A DNA stretch of 64,000 nucleotides, taken from positions 1-64,000 of the forward strand of contig JAWCLO010000011.1 of the NCBI GenBank assembly GCA_038850735.1. Reading direction: 5' to 3'. Numbering within the stretch: position 1 is the stretch's first letter; every line of letters starts with the position of its first letter. Made by a program: the position numbers and the translations under genes. This DNA comes from Methanomassiliicoccales archaeon (GTDB lineage: Archaea; Thermoplasmatota; Thermoplasmata; Methanomassiliicoccales; JACIVX01). Under the pieces are notes generated by a model. It was not told where the DNA came from. It saw only the letters and a list, made by a program, of their open reading frames with translations, and did not search any database. Of the stretch, positions 8,579 to 16,314 are shown piece after piece.

Positions 8579-9328
8579 ATGCTTGAAATACAAAATCTTA
8601 CCGTGGAGGTCGGAGGACATACCATACTAAGAGATGTTAATTTAAGTCTCATGTCGGGATATACCAGCGTACTCTTTGGACCGAACGGATCTGGCAAGTC
8701 TTCACTTCTTATGACGATTATGGGATATAGCCAGTACAAGGTAAAAGAAGGAAAGATTATTTTCAAAGGTGAAGATGTCACGCATTTGCCAATGCACGAA
8801 AGGGCAAAACGAGGGATCGGCATCATGATGCAGAGACCTCCCAACTTGGTAGGAGTCAAACTGGGTGATTTTGTTCGCGTCGTCGGCAAAAACTCAATCG
8901 ACGTCGACTCTTTGGCGTCTACTCTCAACATGTCAAACTTTCTGAGCAGGGATGTCAATGTCGGATTTTCAGGAGGGGAGATAAAGAGGTCTGAACTCTT
9001 ACAGCTAACGGCTCAAAATCCATGTTTGTACCTGCTCGATGAGCCCGAATCTGGCGTTGACCTCGAGAGTATCGAGGTTGTCGGCAACGCGATAAGGATG
9101 TTGCTGAGCGGAGCCCTTGAATGTGCTGGGAAGAAATCTCTTGACGGTAAATCGGCGCTTATCATCACGCACACAGGGCAGATACTCGATTATATCGAGG
9201 CAGACAGGGGATATGTGATGTGCAACGGCACAATCCTTTGCTCCGGAAATCCAAGAGAATTGTTGCAGGAAATAAGAAGAAAGGGATACGAGGAGTGCGT
9301 AAAATGCAAGATGATTCGAGTGGATTGA
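8579..9328 (+). CDS. sufC: Fe-S cluster assembly ATPase SufC
   Basis: This is the ABC-type ATPase that powers the SufB scaffold in Fe-S cluster assembly. I chose the ATG at 8579 (MLEIQNLTVEVGG), which matches family N-termini, rather than an upstream in-frame start at 8495 that adds 28 unrelated residues. Walker A is GPNGSGKS, the ABC signature FSGGEIKRSE and Walker B LYLLDEPESGVD. The Q-loop lies at MMQRPP. A TATA-like aatctttatg near 8536 fits this start. The 3' end overlaps sufB by 25 bases, so the two are translationally coupled. Confidence 0.94.
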   Translation: MLEIQNLTVEVGGHTILRDVNLSLMSGYTSVLFGPNGSGKSSLLMTIMGYSQYKVKEGKIIFKGEDVTHLPMHERAKRGIGIMMQRPPNLVGVKLGDFVRVVGKNSIDVDSLASTLNMSNFLSRDVNVGFSGGEIKRSELLQLTAQNPCLYLLDEPESGVDLESIEVVGNAIRMLLSGALECAGKKSLDGKSALIITHTGQILDYIEADRGYVMCNGTILCSGNPRELLQEIRRKGYEECVKCKMIRVD

Positions 9329-10530
9329 AAAAGAGGGCCGAAGTGGCGCGGAAGAAAAAGGCACCATACGGTGAAGATTTTGACCTAGACGAGTTCGATA
9401 TCGCGCCGAAAAATGCCTCAGAAACCGACAATCTTGAAGATCTTGGCGGAGATATCAAACAGACCCTTTTGAATGCTGGCGTAATTCCAACAGGCGAGGG
9501 GAGGTCTGGAAGTTTTCTTCTGCTTGATAATGCCGTCGTTCACAGGTCTCAAAGAGAGGAAAACGTCGAGGTCATGTCGACGCAACAGGCGCTAGCGAAG
9601 TATGACTGGGTAAAAGAATACTACTGGAAGGCAGTTCAGCCCGATGCGGACAAATACACCGCTACGACATTTCTTGAGAATGCCGATGGGTATTTTATCA
9701 GAGCTCTGCAAGGAAAGAAAGCTGTGATGCCAGTGCAGACATGCCTCCTTCTCGGAAGCAGGAATGCGGCGCAGACGGTGCACAATATCGTCATTGTTGA
9801 AGAGGATGCGGAACTAGAAGTCATTACTGGCTGCGCCGCGAAACCCGGCGTGGAAAGAGCATTGCACCTCGGAATCTCTGAATTTTACATTAAAAAGGGC
9901 GGGAAGCTCATATTTACGATGATTCACAACTGGGCTGAACAAATAGGAGTGAGGCCGAGAACCGTTGTGATGGTTGACGAGGGTGCGACCTACGTGAATA
10001 ATTATGTATGCCTCAAACCCGTAAAATCCGTCCAAATGTACCCAACAGCGGTGCTCAGAGGTAAAGAGTCTTTTGGCCGTTTCAATACCGTTGCAATCGC
10101 TCATCCAGGCTCGGAGCTCGACATTGGTTCAAAGGTTATCCTATCGGCAACAGGGGCGAGAGCAGAAATTGTATCTAGGAGCATTACTACTGGCGGAAAA
10201 TCGATTGCAAGGGGAAAACTCGTCGGAGAAGCACCTGGGATCAGGGCACACCTTGAGTGCAAAGGCCTCATTCTCAGCGAGAAGGGTATTCAAATCGCGA
10301 TTCCTGAGCTCGAGGCAAGCGTTCCTGATGTTGAGATGACACACGAAGCCGCTGTCGGAAAAATCGCAAAGGATCAAGTAGAATACATCATGTCGAGGGG
10401 GTTGAGTGAGGCAGAAGCCGTTGGTATCATTGTGAGGGGGTTCCTCGAGGTCGGCATCAGGGGTATTCCAGAGGAGCTCAAAATGGAAATTGATAAGGCA
10501 ATTTCGGCTGCTGAGCTCGGTGGCGGATAA
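9304..10530 (+). CDS. sufB: Fe-S cluster scaffold SufB/SufD-family protein
   Basis: This 408-residue scaffold partner of SufC has the right-handed beta-helix core of the family (about residues 150-340) and the C-terminal domain with R-G-L-S-E-A-E-A near residue 370. The start at 9304 sits inside the end of sufC behind gaggagtg; an upstream in-frame start at 9220 would lie deep in sufC. Conserved basic/acidic patches and the HEAAVGKIAKDQ stretch match archaeal SufB. There is no sufS, sufE, sufU or second SufB/D paralogue here. This is therefore the two-gene minimal system typical of anaerobic archaea, probably using sulfide or another sulfur donor (inference from known archaeal systems). Confidence 0.92.
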   Translation: MQDDSSGLKKRAEVARKKKAPYGEDFDLDEFDIAPKNASETDNLEDLGGDIKQTLLNAGVIPTGEGRSGSFLLLDNAVVHRSQREENVEVMSTQQALAKYDWVKEYYWKAVQPDADKYTATTFLENADGYFIRALQGKKAVMPVQTCLLLGSRNAAQTVHNIVIVEEDAELEVITGCAAKPGVERALHLGISEFYIKKGGKLIFTMIHNWAEQIGVRPRTVVMVDEGATYVNNYVCLKPVKSVQMYPTAVLRGKESFGRFNTVAIAHPGSELDIGSKVILSATGARAEIVSRSITTGGKSIARGKLVGEAPGIRAHLECKGLILSEKGIQIAIPELEASVPDVEMTHEAAVGKIAKDQVEYIMSRGLSEAEAVGIIVRGFLEVGIRGIPEELKMEIDKAISAAELGGG

Positions 10531-10740
10531 AGCTGAGGAAACACATTCGTCTCGACTCAGATCTCTTTGATAGAAATACTGCACGATATTCAAAAGGAAT
10601 CGAGCGAATAATATGAATTTCCGCTTTATCTTGCTGGTTAAGTGATTTGATAAATTCCTTCGAATTAACTTTACATGTTTTATAGAACAATCTGATAAAG
10701 TCGAGAAATTCTGATCCATTTCTCTGCATTCGCGATGTGT

Positions 10741-11616
10741 CTATTTTGAAACGACTAGGAGGGACGTGGATAAGAAATACAACCCCTTTTTCACATTCGC
10801 CCATTTCCTTAATGTCCATATCAGTTATCGTCAATACTTCTCTGATGAGGAGCGGTCCTTTATCTCCCGTATTTTCGAAGAGCTTGTCTTTCATATCTAG
10901 CGGTATACCGACGCTATCATTATCATATCTCACAACAAGTCTGGTACCTATCATTTAATAACTCCCAAATATTGTCTTCACGCGCTTTCCATGACTTATA
11001 GAAGTATCGACGAGATTGTAGAAAACCTCCTCAAAGATAGGATCGACGCAAAGCATCAATCCGTCGAGGCGCAAGTCAAATTTGATCACCGTTACATCAA
11101 GTGCTTCAAGAGCATATGCAAAAAGATAGCTTGCATGCTGCCATTGCAACTCCGCAGACCCAAGACGCTCATAGTCCCGTGTGGAATTGAGGATTTTTTT
11201 CAATATTCTTACATGCAATCTGCATCCTACTCAAATGACTCTTCATACATGCATCATGCATCGATAGATGCTCCCATCACAAGTTCAATGCACCTGGATA
11301 TTATGAAAAACTCATTGCGAATATCGTGCCTTGAAAGATGGCTTGTGAGCCGAAGTTTCTTGTTTATCCTCTAGAACTCTGCCATCACTTCTCTTCAACT
11401 AGTTATGCCGATTCCGCAGGCGATAACCGAGATGCCGGTTCTTATCACCCATTTGATAATCCTTAACACCAACGTTATATCTTCCTCTGCGGATTGCGCA
11501 GAGGGCTTCTTCAACTGATTTGACGGCATCAGCTCTGAAATGCAATCGAATTCAAGAAACTCTTCTGCAATTTCAGAAAAGGGAACTTCATCCTCGACGA
11601 GCAAGATATGTATGGT
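10741..11616 (-). pseudogene. Degraded receiver / sensor histidine kinase
   Basis: Reading the minus strand from 11616 down gives fragments in the order of a two-component protein. First is a receiver start (HILLVEDEVPFSEIAEEF). A frameshift near 11525 leads to AVKSVEEALCAIRRGRY and a phospho-acceptor region KDYQM. A deletion follows, then a HisKA-like H-box (LRLTSHLSRHDIRNEF, about 11300-11360), then TRDYERLG and VFYNLVDTSISHG (N-box, about 10990-11180). The last part is an ATPase end with DNDSVGIP and LLIREVLTITDMDIKE. In-frame stops occur after the receiver part, near 11231, and as TAA at 10955-10957. The G-L-G-L box reads G-P-L-L. It cannot make an intact kinase. The intact ancestor resembled methanogen-type receiver/PAS/kinase proteins (family knowledge). 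Confidence 0.82.
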
Positions 11617-11922
11617 GCCTTACGAATTAATAATGCGCTTCATTTTGATCATGGAATTTCGGTTATCGTATATACAACTGATGATCTCGTTATCAATTGA
11701 AAATAGTGTTAAAATGCGGTGACTGCCTAAGCGGATTGACATCTTTAACAGAAATTTGATGCTGTACTGTCAAGGTTAAGAATCGAATCTATTTGCTAGC
11801 ACACTGAGAGACTAGAGAGTTGATAAACACCGTCGAAAATTCCACACACAATTGGAGCATTCTGTTTACAAAAAAGAGAAAGCATGAAGAACTAAGTATC
11901 GCATCAGATAGGAGTGACTCTT
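11617..11922. other. Intergenic, no gene seen
   Basis: This 306-base stretch lies between the dead kinase gene and the ATP-cone nuclease gene. It probably holds the nuclease promoter, but no clear TATA box stands out and no open frame is supported. Confidence 0.4.
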
Positions 11923-12714
11923 ATGCGGGTAATCAAGCAATCTGGAGAAAGGGAAGATTATGACGAAAGAAAGGTGATGAGTGCTCTCTTACGATCCGGC
12001 GCCAGTCCCGAGGAAGCAAATCTCATCATCTTGAGGCTGCAGCCAAAAATATATGACGGAATCCCCACCAGAGAGATCTACAGGCTCGTACGGCAGATGC
12101 TTGACAGGAAAAGGCGAGTGCGATACAGTTTGAAGGATGCCATCTTCTCACTTGGACCTGAAGGCTATTATTTTGAAGATCTCATCAGTAGACTTTTTGA
12201 GGAGCTTGGGTACTCTGTCAGAGTGAGAGAGTGTGCGAAAGGACGGTGTGTATCACACGAAGTCGACATTCTCGTAGAAAAGGAGGGCGTGAAACACATG
12301 GTCGAATGCAAGTTCCACAACCGCGCGGGCACTAGGTGTGGAATTCAAACTGCCCTCTACACATATGCCCGATTCCTCGATCTCAGGGAAACTTCAGCAG
12401 CCTCTACCCCATGGCTTGTCACAAATACAAAATTCTCTAACGACGTCGTCAAGTATGCAGAATGCGTGGGCTTAAATCTCATAGGATGGGGGTTTCCACA
12501 AGCAAAAGGACTCGAATGTCTCCTAGAAAATTACAAGTTATATCCTCTCACAACTCTGCAAATCAGAAAGGACATCAAGAACGCTCTATTGAGCAAAGGG
12601 ATAATCACACTGAAAGACGCCGTGATGGAAAGAGATCTCCTTCTAGAACTCTTGCCAGAGTACAAAGTCAACGAGATCATTGAGGCATCAGAAGAGATCC
12701 TCGGAGGATTTTGA
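11923..12714 (+). CDS. ATP-cone domain fused to a PD-(D/E)XK nuclease-like domain
   Basis: This 263-residue protein has two parts. Residues 1-88 form an ATP-cone (V-I-K-Q-S-G-E-R-E-D-Y-D-E-R-K-V), a nucleotide-sensing module best known from ribonucleotide reductase and NrdR. Residues 90-190 look like a restriction-endonuclease/Mrr fold, with acidic D in HEVDILVEK and the E-x-K pair in MVECKFHN. The ATG at 11923 follows aggagtga at good spacing; the GTG nine bases earlier is less likely. A C-terminal helical tail follows. It could be a nucleotide-gated DNA nuclease, but its biological substrate is unknown. It has no methylase partner, so a classical restriction system is unlikely. Confidence 0.85.
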   Translation: MRVIKQSGEREDYDERKVMSALLRSGASPEEANLIILRLQPKIYDGIPTREIYRLVRQMLDRKRRVRYSLKDAIFSLGPEGYYFEDLISRLFEELGYSVRVRECAKGRCVSHEVDILVEKEGVKHMVECKFHNRAGTRCGIQTALYTYARFLDLRETSAASTPWLVTNTKFSNDVVKYAECVGLNLIGWGFPQAKGLECLLENYKLYPLTTLQIRKDIKNALLSKGIITLKDAVMERDLLLELLPEYKVNEIIEASEEILGGF

Positions 12715-12845
12715 TCCTAACTTCTTTTTAAGATTCCCATTCAAAGCACATTGAAATTTCGAGACCAGTTGCGCTCAGTGCGGGAAATCTACTATTTTCG
12801 GTGTCCTATCTTTTGCCGTGCTGTCAGGCACTTCGCAAGAGTGGA

Positions 12846-13283
12846 TTACTTATTTTTTGCTAACGAAATGGCTGTCTCCAGGATAGCGATCTCATTACCA
12901 TCCTGATCTAAAAATGCTGCCATCAATCCGCCCCACGGTTGTCTCGTGGGTTTCATGACAAAATTGACTCCCTCATCGACAAGCCTTCTGTGCAGTTCGT
13001 AGATGCTATCGGTCCCCAACACGATTCCAGTATGGATTCCATGTGTTCGCTCCTTGCCATCAGGAGGTCCATACAGCGCAATTTTTCCTCCGCAACCAGG
13101 AACCTTGAGTTCAATCCAGTTAGCTCGTCTCAGATCAGATACGATCTCAAACCCAAGAACCCCGTTGTAAAATTCCACGCCCTCTTCGATATCGCTTACT
13201 GGTATCATTACCATTTCTAATCCTGTGATCTTTCCCCTTTCGCGGTAGTCCTCATTACCACCCATTGGGTCGCCAAGAGGCAT
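12846..13283 (-). CDS. VOC / glyoxalase-like protein
   Basis: This 145-residue protein has one vicinal-oxygen-chelate domain with the two beta-alpha-beta-beta-beta modules. The first is G-L-E-M-V-M-I-P-V-S-D followed by FYNGVLGFE. The second starts near GIHTGIVLG and ends FLDQDGNEIAILE, the usual closing D-P-x-G-N-x-x-x-L-x-E motif. Possible metal ligands include E24 in the first module and the late E in AILE. It may be a dioxygenase, lyase or resistance protein; the substrate is not deducible. It converges with the nuclease gene. Confidence 0.8.
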   Translation of the reverse strand: MPLGDPMGGNEDYRERGKITGLEMVMIPVSDIEEGVEFYNGVLGFEIVSDLRRANWIELKVPGCGGKIALYGPPDGKERTHGIHTGIVLGTDSIYELHRRLVDEGVNFVMKPTRQPWGGLMAAFLDQDGNEIAILETAISLAKNK

Positions 13284-13793
13284 GTAAGCAAATATGCAGG
13301 ATTACCTATTTAGGAATTGAATTCCGCCTCTAGATCATAAATATGAGTATGCTTGATGATATTTTTCGAAAACAAAATAATTAATTCCATAGAACTGGGT
13401 CGGGCAACAAGGAAAAAATTGCATGGATTCTGCCGATCAGATACCTTTGCAAAAATCTCTTCGCAAAGAACCTCAACCCACCGAGAATCATGTTACTGCC
13501 GATTAGCATTCCATAGCGTAATGAACTATATAGATCACGATTTCCTGCTCTTTGTTGCAACTAAAGGAGAGTTTTTGATACGATGTGTGGCTCGTATATA
13601 GCCAAAAACGTTTTCCCAAAAATCTTCGTTGAGAGGGGATGTATCTAGTGATAGGCACTTAAAAAATGAGGCGTGCAGAGTGGGTTAAGGCCGATCTATT
13701 CATCGTGAAGAAAAGCGATAGAATCTGGCACTTGATGAGGTAGGGCTCGAATAACATATTGGTTATATAGAACGGTGTTCCTAATTTGCTTTC
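13284..13793. other. Intergenic with a promoter at its end
   Basis: No supported gene lies in this 510-base gap. A TATA box, ttatatag, sits at 13763-13770. Its distance to the ATG at 13794 (about 28 bases from box centre) predicts a leaderless mRNA for the NifX-like gene. An open frame at 13353-13601 has no ribosome-binding site and no recognisable sequence. Confidence 0.5.
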
Positions 13794-14150
13794 ATGAGAA
13801 TCTGCGTATCTTCTATCGGCGACGATCTCGATTCTATTGTTGATGATGAATTTGGAATGTGCGACTACTTCATCATAGTGGACTCCGACACAATGGACTA
13901 TAAGGCGATTCCGAACGAGGCTTCAAGATCTCCCCATGGGACAGGCGCCATGGCAGCTCAGAGCGTTGTTGGTCTCGGTGTGGATGTCGTCCTGACAGGA
14001 TTCGTGGGACCGCACGCAAAGCGCATTCTCAGAGATGCTGGTATCGAGATTGTTGAGGGGATTGAGGGCACTGTGAGATCGGCCATCGAGCGATATTTGA
14101 AAAAAAGAGAAGAGCGGGAAACCGTGCGAAGGAAAACCAAGGGCCATTGA
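13794..14150 (+). CDS. NifX/NifB-type iron-molybdenum cofactor domain protein
   Basis: This 118-residue single-domain protein belongs to the dinitrogenase iron-molybdenum cofactor biosynthesis superfamily. It starts MRICVSSIGDDLDSIVDDEFGMCDYF, the family opening in which the chain binds metal-sulfur clusters. GTGAMAAQSVVGLGVDVVLTG and IEIVEGIEGTVRSAIERY are its other conserved blocks. Stand-alone members are widespread in anaerobic archaea lacking nitrogenase and probably carry or assemble Fe-S or mixed metal clusters. The C-terminal tail is basic. No nif genes are nearby. Confidence 0.88.
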   Translation: MRICVSSIGDDLDSIVDDEFGMCDYFIIVDSDTMDYKAIPNEASRSPHGTGAMAAQSVVGLGVDVVLTGFVGPHAKRILRDAGIEIVEGIEGTVRSAIERYLKKREERETVRRKTKGH

Positions 14151-14272
14151 TATATGAGAAATCATATCATTTCTGCATGGTGAGTGGAAAAGCAGCCAAA
14201 ACGCAAGCGTCATTTCATTGCACCTCCGTCGTGAAAGAAAAAATTATAAAGGCTTCTTTGTAATAGCAATTG

Positions 14273-14289
14273 TCCGACAATCGTCCGAC
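14273..14289. promoter_or_regulatory. Direct repeat TCCGAC x2 in the leader of the GNAT-like gene
   Basis: Two copies of tccgac start at 14273 and 14284, exactly 11 bases apart (one helical turn). They lie between a TATA-like element (aattataaag, about 14242-14251) and the Shine-Dalgarno ggagg at 14290. The position just after the predicted transcription start suits a repressor site, but the element is short and could be chance. Confidence 0.3.
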
Positions 14290-14300
14290 GGAGGAATTTC

Positions 14301-14963
14301 ATGGTAAAACACCTCCACCATTCAATGAAACTCATTGGTGGAATAAAGGGAGATAATTACTGTTCTTTGGACAGTGAAGGCGCTGCTTGTTGGTATGATT
14401 TGAATGTTAAGATTTCTGAAGGCGATTTGAGGATATCAAGAGTTCATGATTACAAGGATCGTTTCATTCTTCAGATCCTTCAAAAAGAGGCTTTTGTTGA
14501 ATGTCCAGGTTTCAAGAATGTAAAGGCAAATTGGAAAAGCAAGATTGCCTGGATAAATAAGGATAATGTGTGGGTGCCGGCGGGATACTACATGTACAGT
14601 GAGATGGGTGTTCAAGAGACGAAGTACTCAGAAATGAAAGTGGTATTTCCCTTGACACTCCACCAGATCTATGTTATCCCAGATCTCAGACGTCTCGGCA
14701 TCTGCACCTTCATGATGCTGGACTTCATTTCAATGAGTGATAGTAGGGTCATCTGGATTGAAAGTCCGTTTGATGCGACGAAGCATATCCTCAGAAAATT
14801 GGGGTACAAGGAGACCGAGGAGCGATACGAACTGTGGCAAATGATGGAAGGTCTCTCGAAATGGATAAGGATAGAGGAATCACAGATTGGTAGCGAAATA
14901 GAAATGAAAGATCATACTGCCAATAGGTTTTCTGAGGCAGAAATGGCGTTTGCACCACTCTGA
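14301..14963 (+). CDS. GNAT-like acetyltransferase domain protein
   Basis: This 220-residue protein is translated from ggaggaatttcATG. The block LHQIYVIPDLRRLGICTFMMLDFI (about residues 117-140) resembles GNAT motif A, with the V-x-P-x-x-R-x-x-G turn that binds acetyl-CoA pyrophosphate. FDATKHILRKLGYKETEERYELW afterwards looks like the closing GNAT motif B. The first 110 residues (three cysteines, several beta-strand-like stretches) are not recognised. The acceptor is unknown. The G-I-C in place of the usual G-x-G weakens catalytic confidence. Confidence 0.6.
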   Translation: MVKHLHHSMKLIGGIKGDNYCSLDSEGAACWYDLNVKISEGDLRISRVHDYKDRFILQILQKEAFVECPGFKNVKANWKSKIAWINKDNVWVPAGYYMYSEMGVQETKYSEMKVVFPLTLHQIYVIPDLRRLGICTFMMLDFISMSDSRVIWIESPFDATKHILRKLGYKETEERYELWQMMEGLSKWIRIEESQIGSEIEMKDHTANRFSEAEMAFAPL

Positions 14964-15132
14964 TCGCTTTTTCTAGATATATTCCTCAACCAGCAATACA
15001 TTTGCGGTTCTAAAATCTCGTTTGGAGGATTGTCAATCCATACCCAAAATTCAATTATTTGAGCTTTACAAGTTGATTCGAGTTCGAGGTGAATGGGAAT
15101 TCTAGCCAGAACGTCATGCAATTCAAATTTAA

Positions 15133-16194
15133 TCACAAGAATCGCGATTTCAACGCACGGTAGAGGCCGAGAGGTCCAGTCATCATCATATCACCAGCTG
15201 GTGCTGCATACCTAAATCCCAATTCTAATTCGTTCATAAGAGACCTTCTCGGTCCCGTCACGAGAATCTTATCAGGCTCCACAGGAACTTGACTCACCTC
15301 GAAAAGGCCATGACCACCATCGTTGAAAACCCTTTCATTTGATAGCTTGCCTTTGAGAAGATCGCAAAGATATGATTTTAACAATTTTGCATCGGCGAAC
15401 TGCCTGGTGTGGGCTTCAAATCCCCTCAGAACGACACCACCATCAAGCAGAACACCTAAAGTATGTCCGTTGCCAAAATTGATTGCGAGGACCTTTTCAC
15501 TATCCTGAACGCAAGGATCCATCAAACAGCCAAGCACCGCTGCTGGCGAAGTGTCCATCACATACACATCGGCATCGGGCAGTTCCTCATGCGCTCTTCT
15601 AGCTGCAGATCTCATCCTTAAGAATTCATCTGGAACTGAGTTTTCAGAATACAAAAGGAATTCAAGGTATGGATTTTCCGAGAGAGCTGTTTCAAAACGG
15701 CCAATCCTCGTCATTCGGTTCGAAACACCCTTCGGTGAGATGCCGTGATCTTGAACGGCGATTGTAACGCAATCAACCTGCTCGTTCTCGCCATATTCGC
15801 TCAAGAACCGAAGAACTTCCTTCAATCTAACTTCCTGCAGCCAAAGAGTAAGAAAATCAGTATCCCAAGCGTCTATACAATCAACGATCTCGATACCAAG
15901 TGCTTCCACTTCTGAAAGATCGTTTCTAATCGAATACGCCGCCCCAGGAGTCATTTTCACCTTCAAACCAGCAGAAATGTGTGCTTTGACGGCACTGGCG
16001 AACGGTCCTCCACCAACCGTATCGCCATCGATATAGAGATTCTTTCTCGCTTTCGCAGCTCTTAACACCGCTGCCCTGTGCAGCTGCGCTGGCGATGGCA
16101 AGACAAGTTTGGTGCCGTTCTCCAAAATCTTTGAAGTATCGATTAACATGACATCCATGGTTCCGACACCAATATCAACCGCGATGATTCTCAT
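15133..16194 (-). CDS. DUF1786 / COG4012 ASKHA-like protein
   Basis: This is a member of an archaeal family often labelled as related to pyruvate formate-lyase activating enzyme, though it lacks the radical-SAM CxxxCxxC motif. Instead DIGVGTMDVMLID at the N-terminus and NFGNGHTLGVLLDGG near residue 240 look like phosphate loops of the actin/sugar-kinase (ASKHA) fold (inference). A block GGGPFASAVKAHI lies between. The ATG at 16194 follows ggagtg; a GTG three codons upstream is less likely. Upstream, tttaattaaataaa (minus strand, near 16232-16245) would serve as a TATA region. Function is unknown. Confidence 0.82.
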   Translation of the reverse strand: MRIIAVDIGVGTMDVMLIDTSKILENGTKLVLPSPAQLHRAAVLRAAKARKNLYIDGDTVGGGPFASAVKAHISAGLKVKMTPGAAYSIRNDLSEVEALGIEIVDCIDAWDTDFLTLWLQEVRLKEVLRFLSEYGENEQVDCVTIAVQDHGISPKGVSNRMTRIGRFETALSENPYLEFLLYSENSVPDEFLRMRSAARRAHEELPDADVYVMDTSPAAVLGCLMDPCVQDSEKVLAINFGNGHTLGVLLDGGVVLRGFEAHTRQFADAKLLKSYLCDLLKGKLSNERVFNDGGHGLFEVSQVPVEPDKILVTGPRRSLMNELELGFRYAAPAGDMMMTGPLGLYRALKSRFL

Positions 16195-16314
16195 GGTGCA
16201 CACTCCGTGATCTAATAGCAGAAATAAGTTTATTTAATTAAATTCAGTGGCGGGCGACTTGCGATTTCAAAATCTCCTGCTGTCCGCGTCGAAAAAGATT
16301 ACTGGAGAATCCCA

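Noticed and set aside
10141-10719. Minus-strand frame of 192 codons overlapping the end of sufB
   Set aside because: It lies mostly antisense to sufB and its sequence has no recognisable features.
13353-13601. Plus-strand frame of 82 codons in the gap before the NifX-like gene
   Set aside because: It has no Shine-Dalgarno or TATA at leaderless distance, and the composition looks random.
13794-14150. Evidence for nitrogen fixation
   Set aside because: A lone NifX/NifB-C-like domain occurs in many non-fixing archaea and no nifH, nifD, nifK or full nifB is present.
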